Of a DNA stretch of 37,391 nucleotides, positions 14,965 to 23,406 are shown piece after piece; the first letter of the stretch is position 1, and every line of letters starts with the position of its first letter. The translations under genes and the position numbers were made by a program. Below the pieces are notes generated by a model. The model was not told the origin of the DNA, did not search any database, and saw only the letters and a list, made by a program, of their open reading frames with translations. The stretch is from Ectothiorhodospiraceae bacterium WFHF3C12 (lineage in GTDB: Bacteria; Pseudomonadota; Gammaproteobacteria; Nitrococcales; Nitrococcaceae): contig JACDUA010000045.1 in NCBI GenBank assembly GCA_013519935.1, positions 1 through 37,391 on the forward strand, given 5' to 3'.

Positions 14965-17334
14965 ATGGGTAACGGCGGCAGGAGAACTCTGCATTGGCTG
15001 GCCGCTGTGTTGCTGAGCGGCATTCTCGGCGTGGGACTCGGTGGCTGCGGCGGCAGCGACGGCGATGACGGTGCCCAGGGTCCGGAAGGGGAAGCCGGGC
15101 CGGCCGGGCCGCCTGGCGCCACGGCGCCCGAGGCACTGAGCGCCATCATCACCGACGTCACGATTGCCAGCGAACCGGTCGTGGATTTCACCGTCACGGA
15201 CCAGCACGGCTTCCCCTTTACCGGACTCGAGGAAGGCGAGCCGCGTTTCACCATCGCCAAACTCGTTCCGGGCACCAATGGCGACACCGACCACTGGCAG
15301 AGCTACGTGAACGAAGTCGAGACCGCCGGCGGTGTCGGACCCGGTACGGAAGACACCATCCAGGCGGATGCCGATGGCGGTGGCACTCTGGTCAATCACG
15401 GCAATGGCAATTACACGTACACCTTCGGCACCGACGTGACGAACGTCACGTCACCCTTGGCGGTCCCGTATGAACCCTCGCTGACACACCGCGCCGGCCT
15501 GCAGGTACGGGGTAGCTATCTCGGCCAGGGACTGCCGGCAGTCAACGCGACCTACACCTTCCAGCCCTCGACAGGCATGACCGCGGCCGACGGCATCAAC
15601 AACCGCAGGCTCGTCGACCTGCAGACCTGCAACAGCTGCCACGGCGAGCTGGCCCTTCACGGCGGCGCGCGCGTCGACACGGATCTGTGCGTGACCTGCC
15701 ACAACCCGGGCACCACCGACGCCAACAGCGGCAACACGGTGGACTTCCGTGTGATGATCCACAAGATCCACATGGGCGAAAACCTGCCGAGCGTGGGTGC
15801 CGGCACGCCCTACGTGATCTACGGTTTTGGCGACAACCCGCATGACTATTCCGACGTGGCGTTTCCGCAGGACGTGCGCAACTCGGCCCTCGATAGCGCG
15901 CAGAACTGCACGCGCTGCCACGATCCGGCCGACGCGGCCACGCCGGAGGCCTCCAACGTCACGATGAGCCCGAGCATCGAGGCTTGCGGCTCCTGTCACG
16001 ACGACGTGGATTTCGCCGCGGGCCAGGCAGGGGGCCATCCGGGTGGTGCAGTCACGGACAACAGCGAGTGCACCACGTGCCACGCACCGGGCCGGATTGC
16101 CGGCAGCGTGGCCGAAAGCCACGTGGTGGAAGAACAGGATGCCGCCGACCGGTTCGCCTACAGCATCACCGACGTGACCAATACCGGCCAGGGGGCCACG
16201 CCGCAGGTAACCATCCAGGTGACCGACCCGCAAAACGGCGATACCCCGTACGATCTGCTCAACGATCCCGAGTTCGATTCGGCGAATGGAGCGCGGCTGG
16301 TCGTGGACATAGCCTGGAGCACCACGGACTACAGCAACGACGGCGACGATGCCGCTGCCGGCGGCGGCGCCGCGCCGTCCCGGCCCATCGAGATCAACGC
16401 CATCGATCCCGCGAACACGACCGCCAACGGGGACGGCACTTTCACCGTCACCTCGACGGCGGCCATACCGGCGGGGGCGACCGGCTCCGGTGCGGCGGCC
16501 ATCGAAGGCCACCCCGCAGCGGATGTCGACGGCGACGGGGACTTCTCCAACGCCATTGAGGCCCCGGTTACCGGCGTGGTGTCCTACTTCGCCATCACCG
16601 ACACCTCGCCATTACCCCGCCGGAGCGTCGTGGACGTCGCCAAGTGCCAGACCTGCCACGGCGAGAACGACGGCCTGGCACTGCACGGCGGCAATCGGAC
16701 GGACAACGTCCAGCTGTGCGTCATGTGCCACAACCCCAACAACACGGACCTCGCCATGCGTCCCGCCGACCCGGATGGCACGGATGACGAGTTCAACGAT
16801 GCCGCGGCCGACGACAGGGAAGAGCGGACCATCGACTTCAAGTACCTGATCCACGCGATACACGGCTCCGAAGCCCGCTCCGAGGACCTGGTCGTTTACG
16901 GCTTCTCCAACTCGGTCCACAACTTCGCTGAACTGCGTTTCCCGCGGGAGGTGAGCGACTGCACGGCCTGCCACGAGGACGGCACCTTCGAGCTGCCATT
17001 GACGGCCGGGGTACTGGGCACAACCATCGACACCCAGGCCACGGTAAACACGTCCAGCCCGTTCGGTACCAGCGACTTCCTGCCCTCGCTGGCCGTCGCC
17101 CAGGATCCGTCGGACGACGGTAACGCCACGGCGACGGCAGCCGTGTGCTCCTCCTGCCACGACACCGACCTGGCGGCGGTGCACATGGAGCAGAATGGCG
17201 CCGCTCTTGGCGTGACGGTGCCATACACCCTTCAGTCGGCGATCGACGCGGGAACGCCCACGGAGTCCTGCGCCGTTTGTCACGGTCCGGACCGCATTGC
17301 CGACGTCAGGACCATGCACGGAGTTGGTGAGTAA
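14965..17334 (+). CDS. OmcA/MtrC-family decaheme outer-surface cytochrome, 789 aa
   Basis: Lipoprotein decaheme cytochrome that would sit on the outer face of the outer membrane and exchange electrons with minerals, humics or other cells. Signal and lipobox LGGC (Cys28) are followed by a short collagen-like run of seven G-x-y triplets (residues 33-53), then alternating beta and pentaheme domains. Heme cysteines at 222, 242, 315, 341 and 369 form pentaheme domain one. Those at 561, 585, 666, 728 and 769 form domain two, ending with CAVCHGPDRIADV. Ten CxxCH in a 5+5 layout is the MtrC/OmcA/MtrF signature. It is first in a three-gene operon with the periplasmic decaheme and porin genes. The TAAGGAATT before the ATG is a close-set ribosome-binding site. 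Confidence 0.92.
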   Translation: MGNGGRRTLHWLAAVLLSGILGVGLGGCGGSDGDDGAQGPEGEAGPAGPPGATAPEALSAIITDVTIASEPVVDFTVTDQHGFPFTGLEEGEPRFTIAKLVPGTNGDTDHWQSYVNEVETAGGVGPGTEDTIQADADGGGTLVNHGNGNYTYTFGTDVTNVTSPLAVPYEPSLTHRAGLQVRGSYLGQGLPAVNATYTFQPSTGMTAADGINNRRLVDLQTCNSCHGELALHGGARVDTDLCVTCHNPGTTDANSGNTVDFRVMIHKIHMGENLPSVGAGTPYVIYGFGDNPHDYSDVAFPQDVRNSALDSAQNCTRCHDPADAATPEASNVTMSPSIEACGSCHDDVDFAAGQAGGHPGGAVTDNSECTTCHAPGRIAGSVAESHVVEEQDAADRFAYSITDVTNTGQGATPQVTIQVTDPQNGDTPYDLLNDPEFDSANGARLVVDIAWSTTDYSNDGDDAAAGGGAAPSRPIEINAIDPANTTANGDGTFTVTSTAAIPAGATGSGAAAIEGHPAADVDGDGDFSNAIEAPVTGVVSYFAITDTSPLPRRSVVDVAKCQTCHGENDGLALHGGNRTDNVQLCVMCHNPNNTDLAMRPADPDGTDDEFNDAAADDREERTIDFKYLIHAIHGSEARSEDLVVYGFSNSVHNFAELRFPREVSDCTACHEDGTFELPLTAGVLGTTIDTQATVNTSSPFGTSDFLPSLAVAQDPSDDGNATATAAVCSSCHDTDLAAVHMEQNGAALGVTVPYTLQSAIDAGTPTESCAVCHGPDRIADVRTMHGVGE

Positions 17335-17412
17335 CGCGCAGGCAGGCCCCACGCGCGTGATCCAGGGCTCAAGCCACCGTCAGGGATGGCGGTGGCGCGT
17401 CGGGGAACGAGA

Positions 17413-18384
17413 ATGCGAATAACGGCAACGACGATGGCGCGGATTCTGGTGGCAGTCATGGCGCTGGGTGTGATGGTCACGCTCGGCGTGGTTTCGGCAC
17501 AGGATGACGGGGCCTCTGGCGACGAGACGGCAATGCCGCCCTATACCCGTACCGGGGCCGACACCTGCCTGAAATGCCACGACGAAACCTCCGAGTTTCC
17601 GGTTCTGTCCATATTCCGCACGCCTCACGCGACAGTGGGCGACGAAAAAACACCTTTCGCCGGGCTCCAGTGCGAGGCCTGCCACGGTCCTGGCGGCGAG
17701 CACGGCAAACGCGTGCGTTTCGGCCAGGAGCGCCCGCCGATCCCGGCTTTCGGTGACAACTCCATCTGGTCCACGGATCGGGAGAACGAGATCTGCCTCG
17801 ACTGCCATCGTGGCAGCGAGCGCATGCACTGGGAGGCAAGCACGCACCGGCGCTACGATCTGGGCTGCGCCGACTGCCACGAAGTACACGACACCCATGA
17901 CCCGGTAACGGTGACCGCCGAGCAAACGCAAGTGTGCCTCGATTGCCATGTCGAGCAGCGCTCGGCGGTGAATCAGGCCTCCTCGCATCCAATACGCGCC
18001 GGCAAGATGGACTGCAGCGCCTGCCACCAGCCCCATGGGGCGTTGACCGAGGCCATGCTCAGCAAGCCCACGGTCAACGAGACCTGTTTTGGCTGCCATG
18101 CGGAGAAGCGCGGCCCGGTGCTCTGGGAACACGCCCCCGTAACGGAGGACTGCACCCTCTGCCACAGGCCTCACGGGTCCAATCACCCGGCACTGCTCAC
18201 CAAGCGTCCACCGCTGCTGTGCCAGGAGTGTCACTCCCGCGCCGGTCATCCCTCAATCGGCCGGACCGGCGCGGATCTGCCCTCGGGGCGGGCCTCTGGC
18301 TTTCTGCTGACGGGCAGCTGCACCAACTGCCACTCGCAGGTCCACGGCTCGAATCATCCCTCCGGCTCGAACCTGAGTCGATGA
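17413..18384 (+). CDS. MtrA/DmsE-family periplasmic decaheme cytochrome, 323 aa
   Basis: Periplasmic decaheme wire that inserts into the MtrB-type porin and links periplasmic donors to the surface cytochrome. The signal covers residues about 1-30 (LGVVSAQ). Ten CxxCH motifs run from CLKCH (Cys52) to CTNCH (Cys303): CLKCH, CEACH, CLDCH, CADCH, CLDCH, CSACH, CFGCH, CTLCH, CQECH, CTNCH. Length and heme count match MtrA/DmsE. I chose the ATG at 17413 (GGGGAACGAGA upstream). The alternative ATG at 17386 lies in the loop of a small stem (GCCACCG 17373-17379, CGGTGGC 17390-17396) that would hide it. Second gene of the mtr-like operon. Confidence 0.92.
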   Translation: MRITATTMARILVAVMALGVMVTLGVVSAQDDGASGDETAMPPYTRTGADTCLKCHDETSEFPVLSIFRTPHATVGDEKTPFAGLQCEACHGPGGEHGKRVRFGQERPPIPAFGDNSIWSTDRENEICLDCHRGSERMHWEASTHRRYDLGCADCHEVHDTHDPVTVTAEQTQVCLDCHVEQRSAVNQASSHPIRAGKMDCSACHQPHGALTEAMLSKPTVNETCFGCHAEKRGPVLWEHAPVTEDCTLCHRPHGSNHPALLTKRPPLLCQECHSRAGHPSIGRTGADLPSGRASGFLLTGSCTNCHSQVHGSNHPSGSNLSR

Positions 18385-18396
18385 GCCAGGGAAGTG

Positions 18397-20553
18397 ATGG
18401 CCATGTCTGACTGCGACCACATTCATTCCCGCCCGCCAGCACTGGCGGCGCTTCTGGTGCTCGTGCTGTCGCTGATTCCCGGAACCGCCCTGGCACAGGA
18501 CGACGACGATCCGGCGGCAGAAGATGAGACGGTGGATACGTCGAGCTGGCGGTGCCGCCTGTGCCCCTTCGAGACGGGCTGGAGCGGCAGCATAACCGCC
18601 GGCGGCGGGTATGTGTCCGAGGACTCATTCGAGTTCGGCGACTACACCGGGCTGGAGGAGGAGGGCGCCTACCCAATCCTGGGCGGCGAGCTGCGCTATC
18701 GCGGGGAGAATGCCGGTTACCTGGACCTGAGCGCCGACAACCTGGGCCTGGAGTCCCGAAGCGCACGCATCGAGGGCGGTCGCCAGGGCAGCTACCGGCT
18801 GTATCTGGAATACGACAGTCTGCCCCATTACATCGCCGACGACGCCCAGACGGTGTTCTACGGCGCCCGTACCGGCTCATCCAACCTTACCCTGCCCAGC
18901 GACTGGGTGAGAGGCGACACCACCGCTGACATGACCACGCTGGACGGCAGCCTCCGTGACGTGGACATTGAGCAGGAGCGTGAGGCCATCGGGCTCGGCG
19001 CAGGCATCAAGCAGGGCGACAACTGGCGCTACAACCTGGACTTCCGGCGGTTCACCCAGGAGGGCAACCGGGTGCAGGGCGGCAACTTCCTGCTGCGCTC
19101 GGCCCTGCTCGTCGTGCCGGTGGATTACGTCACCGAGCAAATGGACGCCTCCGTGGGCTACGTTACCGACCGCTGGCAGATGGAGCTTGCCTATCACGGC
19201 TCCTTCTTCACCAACAACGACGAGTCGGTGAGCTGGGACAACCCCTACGCGTCGGTGACCGATGGTGATGATCGCGGCCGTATGTCCACGCCGCCGGACA
19301 ACAGCTTCAACCAGCTGCTGCTCTCCGGGGCCTGGCGGCCGGAGGGCGGCTGGCTGTCGACCTCGGCTCGGGTCGCCTATGGGCGCATGGAACAGAACGA
19401 GGACTTTCTGCCGGCCACAATCAACCCGGCCATATCCTCCCCGGCGTCATCCAGGGACAGTCTCGAAGGGCGCGTGGACACACTGACCGCCAACGCCCGC
19501 GCCCGGGCCGTTCCGTGGAAGCCGCTGTCGATCACCGGCGAGGTGTATTACGACGAACGCGACAACCGGACACCGAGGGACAAGTACGTCCAGATCATGA
19601 CGGACCAGTACATCGCCGACACGCGGACCAACAAGCCCTATGGCTTCGAGAAAACCGGTGCCAGCCTGGACGCGGATTACCGGCTGCTGCGCCGGCTCAC
19701 TCTATCCGCCGGCGCCTCGCGTGAGGACTACGAACGCACGTTCCAGGAGGTGGAGAGGACTCGCACGGACGAGTACTCCCTGGGCCTGCGCGCGGGACCC
19801 TGGGCAAATCTGCAATTGCGGCTGCGCCAGACCCGCGAGGAGCGCGAAGCCGCCGGCGACTACGAGACGCTGGAGGTAATGCCCGCCGAGAACCCGCGCC
19901 TGCGCAAATACCACCTCGCCGACCGCGTCCGTGACGTCACCAGCGCCAATCTCTCCTGGTCGCCGTCGGCGTGGGCCAGCATCGGCGTCTCCGCCGACTA
20001 TGCCGAGGACGACTACGAGGAATCGGATATCGGACTCACCGGGGCGACCGACATGACCTACGGCCTCGATGTGTCGCTGGTTCCCGCCGAGGGCATGACG
20101 GCTTACGCTTTCGTCTCCCAGCAACGAATCGAATCGGACATCGGCGGTCGCGACAACGTCTCCGGCGCGGTCTGGTCGGCCGAGCTCAACGACAATATCC
20201 GCAGCGTCGGCATCGGCGGTGAGGTGAGGGATATCCTCAGGGATGGACTCGATCTGGGCCTGGACCTGACCTACACGCGCTCCCGGGGCGAAACCGACGT
20301 GGACAAACGCGGGATCGCCCCGCCGTTCCCGGACCTTAAGTCGGATCTACGCAGCATTGGGCTTTTCACGCGTTATGAGGTCAGCGAGACCACAGACCTG
20401 CGGCTCGATTACCGGTTCGAGCAATACCGCACCGAGGATTTCTATTACGACGAAGTGGAACCCGACACGATTTCCAACGTACTCACCCTCGGCCGGGAGA
20501 GTCCCGACTACGACGTTCACGTCATCGGCCTCTCCGCGAGGTACCGGTTCTGA
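18397..20553 (+). CDS. MtrB/PioB-family outer-membrane porin, 718 aa
   Basis: Large beta-barrel that sheathes the MtrA-type cytochrome across the outer membrane. Signal peptide (about residues 13-33, GTALAQ), an acidic stretch, then the N-terminal CxxC characteristic of MtrB proteins (WRCRLCPF, Cys53 and Cys56). Many amphipathic strands follow, and the chain ends VIGLSARYRF with a terminal Phe. The length is close to Shewanella MtrB. The ATG at 18397 has CAGGGA upstream; a GTG at 18394 and an ATG at 18403 are alternatives. With the two decaheme genes just upstream it completes an outer-membrane electron conduit. PioB, the iron-oxidation homolog, is in the same family, so inward electron flow is equally possible. 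Confidence 0.92.
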   Translation: MAMSDCDHIHSRPPALAALLVLVLSLIPGTALAQDDDDPAAEDETVDTSSWRCRLCPFETGWSGSITAGGGYVSEDSFEFGDYTGLEEEGAYPILGGELRYRGENAGYLDLSADNLGLESRSARIEGGRQGSYRLYLEYDSLPHYIADDAQTVFYGARTGSSNLTLPSDWVRGDTTADMTTLDGSLRDVDIEQEREAIGLGAGIKQGDNWRYNLDFRRFTQEGNRVQGGNFLLRSALLVVPVDYVTEQMDASVGYVTDRWQMELAYHGSFFTNNDESVSWDNPYASVTDGDDRGRMSTPPDNSFNQLLLSGAWRPEGGWLSTSARVAYGRMEQNEDFLPATINPAISSPASSRDSLEGRVDTLTANARARAVPWKPLSITGEVYYDERDNRTPRDKYVQIMTDQYIADTRTNKPYGFEKTGASLDADYRLLRRLTLSAGASREDYERTFQEVERTRTDEYSLGLRAGPWANLQLRLRQTREEREAAGDYETLEVMPAENPRLRKYHLADRVRDVTSANLSWSPSAWASIGVSADYAEDDYEESDIGLTGATDMTYGLDVSLVPAEGMTAYAFVSQQRIESDIGGRDNVSGAVWSAELNDNIRSVGIGGEVRDILRDGLDLGLDLTYTRSRGETDVDKRGIAPPFPDLKSDLRSIGLFTRYEVSETTDLRLDYRFEQYRTEDFYYDEVEPDTISNVLTLGRESPDYDVHVIGLSARYRF

Positions 20554-20687
20554 CAACTCATGGCCGGCATGGCGCGCGCGTCCGCAGCCATCGACAAGCC
20601 TATCGTCCGGAGGCCGGTTTGACTGCGGTGACCGTGTCGTTACAGCCGGCCGCCAAAAAGGCACTGTGGTACACTCCGGCGCGCTAT

Positions 20688-21353
20688 ATGTGCCCCGTTC
20701 ATGCGCCGGACCAGACAGCGTTGACCAGCGAATACGAACTCAAAGCCGACGCTTTAACCTGCGAGCGGGGTCAGCGGGTCCTTTTCCAGGATCTGACGCT
20801 GACCATCGAACCGGGACAGGTCTGGCTCATCGAAGGCGCGAACGGCAGCGGAAAGACCACCTTGCTGCGGGTTCTGTGTGGCCTGCGCCGCCCGGACGAG
20901 GGCGACGTCCTGTGGAACGGCGCACGGATCGAGTCGGTCCGGCCCGAATTCAATGCGGCCATTGCCTACCTTGGGCACTACAGCGGTCTCAAGGAGGACC
21001 TCACCGCCGCAGAGAACCTGAGATTCTCGTGCGCGCTCCAGGGCAGTGACGGGGACGCGGCGGCGGCCCTTGCCCGCACCGGTCTCGACATCGAGAACGA
21101 CCTGCCGGTGTCCTCCTTCTCCGCCGGGCAACGGCGCCGACTGGCAATGGCCCGCCTGCTACTCAGCCCGGCCCGGGTCTGGCTGCTTGACGAACCCTTC
21201 ACGGCGCTGGACCCGGCCGGACGAACACTGGTGCGCGACCTCCTGGGCGAATTCGCTGCCAGGGGCGGCGCGGCGGCGCTGGCGACCCATCACGAGATCG
21301 CCGTCGACGGCGCGGACATTCACCGCCTGGAAATGGACGCCCCCGCACCATGA
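20688..21353 (+). CDS. ccmA: CcmA, heme exporter ATP-binding protein, 221 aa
   Basis: ATPase of the CcmAB(CD) complex, which releases holo-CcmE from CcmC during System I cytochrome c maturation at the inner membrane. Walker A GANGSGKTTLLR, ABC signature SFSAGQRRRLAMARL, Walker B VWLLDEPFTALD and a switch His (ALATHHEIA) are all present. I start at the ATG at 20688. A TTG at 20619 would add 23 unlikely residues; a TTG at 20721 would trim 11 and is possible, as ribosome-binding signals are weak here. First gene of the ccm operon, 134 bases after the porin gene. That gap holds only a weak promoter-like TTGACT (20619-20624) with TACAGC 16 bases on. Confidence 0.95.
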   Translation: MCPVHAPDQTALTSEYELKADALTCERGQRVLFQDLTLTIEPGQVWLIEGANGSGKTTLLRVLCGLRRPDEGDVLWNGARIESVRPEFNAAIAYLGHYSGLKEDLTAAENLRFSCALQGSDGDAAAALARTGLDIENDLPVSSFSAGQRRRLAMARLLLSPARVWLLDEPFTALDPAGRTLVRDLLGEFAARGGAAALATHHEIAVDGADIHRLEMDAPAP

Positions 21354-22018
21354 ACCGGCTCATGTGGGCAACCTTGCGGCGGGACCTGCTCCTCGCCGTC
21401 CGCAACCGCACCGAGGTCGCCAACCGTCTGCTGTTCTTCGTGCTGGTGGCCGCCGTATTCCCGCTCGGTCTGGACGTTGAGCGCAGCCTGCTCCAGGCGA
21501 TCGGTCCCAGTGTGGTCTGGGTCGCGGCGTTGCTGGCAACCGTGCTGTCGGTGGACACCATGTTTCGCAGTGACTTCGATGACGGCTCCCTCGAGCAGAT
21601 GGCACTCGGCCCACAACCTTTGACCGTGCTGGTCACGGCCAAGGTCGCGGCTCACTGGCTGGTCACCGGTCTGCCGCTGGTCGTCATGTCACCGCTGCTC
21701 GGGCTGTTCTTCAATCTCCCGGCCCACGAAATTGGCATTCTGGCGATCACACTGCTGCTCGGGACGCCCGTGCTGAGCCTGCTCGGCGCCGTGGGCGTGG
21801 CACTGACGGTGGGGTTGCGTCGGGGCGGCGTGGTGCTCACGCTGCTGCTGTTGCCCCTGTACGTTCCGGTGCTGGTCTTCGGTGCCAACACGGTGCACCT
21901 GTCAGGATCCGGCGTCGACACCACGGCACCGTTCTATATCCTTGGGGCGCTGCTCGCCTTGGCGGTAACATTGGCGCCTCCGGCCACCGCAGCGGCACTT
22001 CGTATCAGCCTGAATTGA
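21350..22018 (+). CDS. ccmB: CcmB, heme exporter membrane protein, 222 aa
   Basis: Integral membrane partner of CcmA, with about six hydrophobic helices and the family-typical N-terminal region LRRDLLLAVRNRTEVANRLL and a VDTMFRSDFDDGSLEQM segment. ATG overlaps the ccmA stop (ATGA). Length is typical of the family. With CcmA it powers release of heme-loaded CcmE. Confidence 0.95.
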   Translation: MNRLMWATLRRDLLLAVRNRTEVANRLLFFVLVAAVFPLGLDVERSLLQAIGPSVVWVAALLATVLSVDTMFRSDFDDGSLEQMALGPQPLTVLVTAKVAAHWLVTGLPLVVMSPLLGLFFNLPAHEIGILAITLLLGTPVLSLLGAVGVALTVGLRRGGVVLTLLLLPLYVPVLVFGANTVHLSGSGVDTTAPFYILGALLALAVTLAPPATAAALRISLN

Positions 22019-22052
22019 CTGATCGTTTACCAACACGAGATCACACCGCCCC

Positions 22053-22802
22053 ATGTTCCGTGCACTCGTCAACTTCTACCACCGCCTCGGGTCGCCGCCG
22101 CATTTCTATCGCATCAGCGGCCGGCTGGCGCCGTGGTTCATCGGCCTGGCGCTGGTGCTCATGGCCGGCGGGCTCTACTGGGGGCTGGTGCTCGCGCCCA
22201 CCGACTACGAACAGGGCGATGCCTACCGCATCATCTACATCCACGTGCCCGCGGCCTGGCTGTCCATGTTCGTCTACATGTGCATGGCCGTGGCCGGCGG
22301 CCTCGCGCTGGTCTGGCGCATGAAGATGGCCGAGGTCATGGCCGTCACCGCCGCCCCCATCGGCGCCGGCTTCACCCTGTTGGCGCTGGCCACCGGCTCC
22401 ATCTGGGGCAAGCCCATGTGGGGCACCTGGTGGGTCTGGGACGCGCGGCTGACTTCCGAGCTGGTGCTGCTGTTCCTCTATCTGGGCGTCATTGCCCTCG
22501 ACAACGCCATCGAGGACCGCCGGCTGGCCGGGCGCGCGGTAGGCATCCTGGCCCTCGTGGGTGTGGTGAACATCCCCATCATTCACTACTCGGTGGAGTG
22601 GTGGAACACGCTCCACCAGGGGCCGACGGTGACCAAGTTCGACGCGCCGTCCATCCACTGGAGCATGCTGGTGCCGCTACTGGTCATGGCCGTGGCGTTC
22701 ATGCTCTATTTCGGTGGTACCTGGTTGCTCCGGGCCCGCAACGAGGTGCTGCGCCGGGAGGGCAACCGGCGCTGGGCCATGGAACTCCCGGAGGCGTCAT
22801 GA
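22053..22802 (+). CDS. ccmC: CcmC, heme-handling protein, 249 aa
   Basis: Inner-membrane protein of the heme-handling family that loads heme onto CcmE. Six membrane segments are visible, with the periplasmic tryptophan-rich WWxxD-type motif MWGTWWVWDARLTSELVLL and flanking His residues (HVPAAWLS, HYSVEWWNTLHQGPT) that serve as heme axial ligands. It follows ccmB after 34 bases, the widest gap in the operon, and overlaps ccmD by four bases. Confidence 0.96.
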   Translation: MFRALVNFYHRLGSPPHFYRISGRLAPWFIGLALVLMAGGLYWGLVLAPTDYEQGDAYRIIYIHVPAAWLSMFVYMCMAVAGGLALVWRMKMAEVMAVTAAPIGAGFTLLALATGSIWGKPMWGTWWVWDARLTSELVLLFLYLGVIALDNAIEDRRLAGRAVGILALVGVVNIPIIHYSVEWWNTLHQGPTVTKFDAPSIHWSMLVPLLVMAVAFMLYFGGTWLLRARNEVLRREGNRRWAMELPEAS

Positions 22803-22969
22803 GTCTCACTGAATTCCTGGCCATGGGGGGCTACGGGGCCTACGTCTGGAGCGCCTACGGCATCACCGTGGCCGTACTGGCCTGGCAGCTGATCCTGCCC
22901 GTGGTGCAGCGCCGCCAGATCGTCAGGCAGATCCGGAGAAGGAAACGTCAGGAGGCCCGCCGAGCATGA
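22799..22969 (+). CDS. ccmD: CcmD, small heme exporter protein D, 56 aa
   Basis: Single-helix protein that helps release holo-CcmE from the CcmABCD complex. It shows the family pattern: a Phe/Met/Gly-rich N-terminus ([18 protein letters not shown]), one membrane helix (about residues 18-36) and a strongly basic cytoplasmic tail ([18 protein letters not shown]). Both ends overlap neighbours (ATGA at ccmC and ccmE). Confidence 0.93.
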   Translation: MSLTEFLAMGGYGAYVWSAYGITVAVLAWQLILPVVQRRQIVRQIRRRKRQEARRA

Positions 22970-23406
22970 CACCGACACGTAAGAAGCGCCTCTATCTCAT
23001 CGCCGCCATGGTGGCCGGCGTGGCCGTGGCCACGGGGCTCGCCCTGAAGGCGTTCAACGAGAACCTGATGTTTTTCTTCTCGCCCAGCGAGGTGGCCACG
23101 GGCGAGGCGCCCGAAGGGGAGCGTTTCCGCCTTGGCGGCATGGTCGTCGACGGCAGCGTGCAGCGCGACCCGGACAGCCTGGCGGTGACCTTCGGTCTCA
23201 CCGACTACGACGAAGCGGTCACCGTGAGCTACACGGGCATCCTGCCGGACCTGTTCCGTGAGGGCCAGGGCATCGTCGCCCACGGCAAACTCAACGGCGA
23301 CGGGGTGTTCGTCGCCGACGAGGTACTGGCCAAGCACGACGAGAACTATATGCCGCCGGAGGTGGCGGACATGATGGAGCAGCGCAAGGCCAAGGGGGCC
23401 CAATGA
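22966..23406 (+). CDS. ccmE: CcmE, periplasmic heme chaperone, 146 aa
   Basis: Membrane-anchored chaperone that covalently holds heme before handing it to CcmF/H. N-terminal helix (about residues 9-28), an OB-fold beta domain, and the heme-binding HxxxY motif KHDENYMP with His124 and Tyr128. ATG overlaps the ccmD stop and the gene end overlaps ccmF. Confidence 0.96.
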   Translation: MTPTRKKRLYLIAAMVAGVAVATGLALKAFNENLMFFFSPSEVATGEAPEGERFRLGGMVVDGSVQRDPDSLAVTFGLTDYDEAVTVSYTGILPDLFREGQGIVAHGKLNGDGVFVADEVLAKHDENYMPPEVADMMEQRKAKGAQ

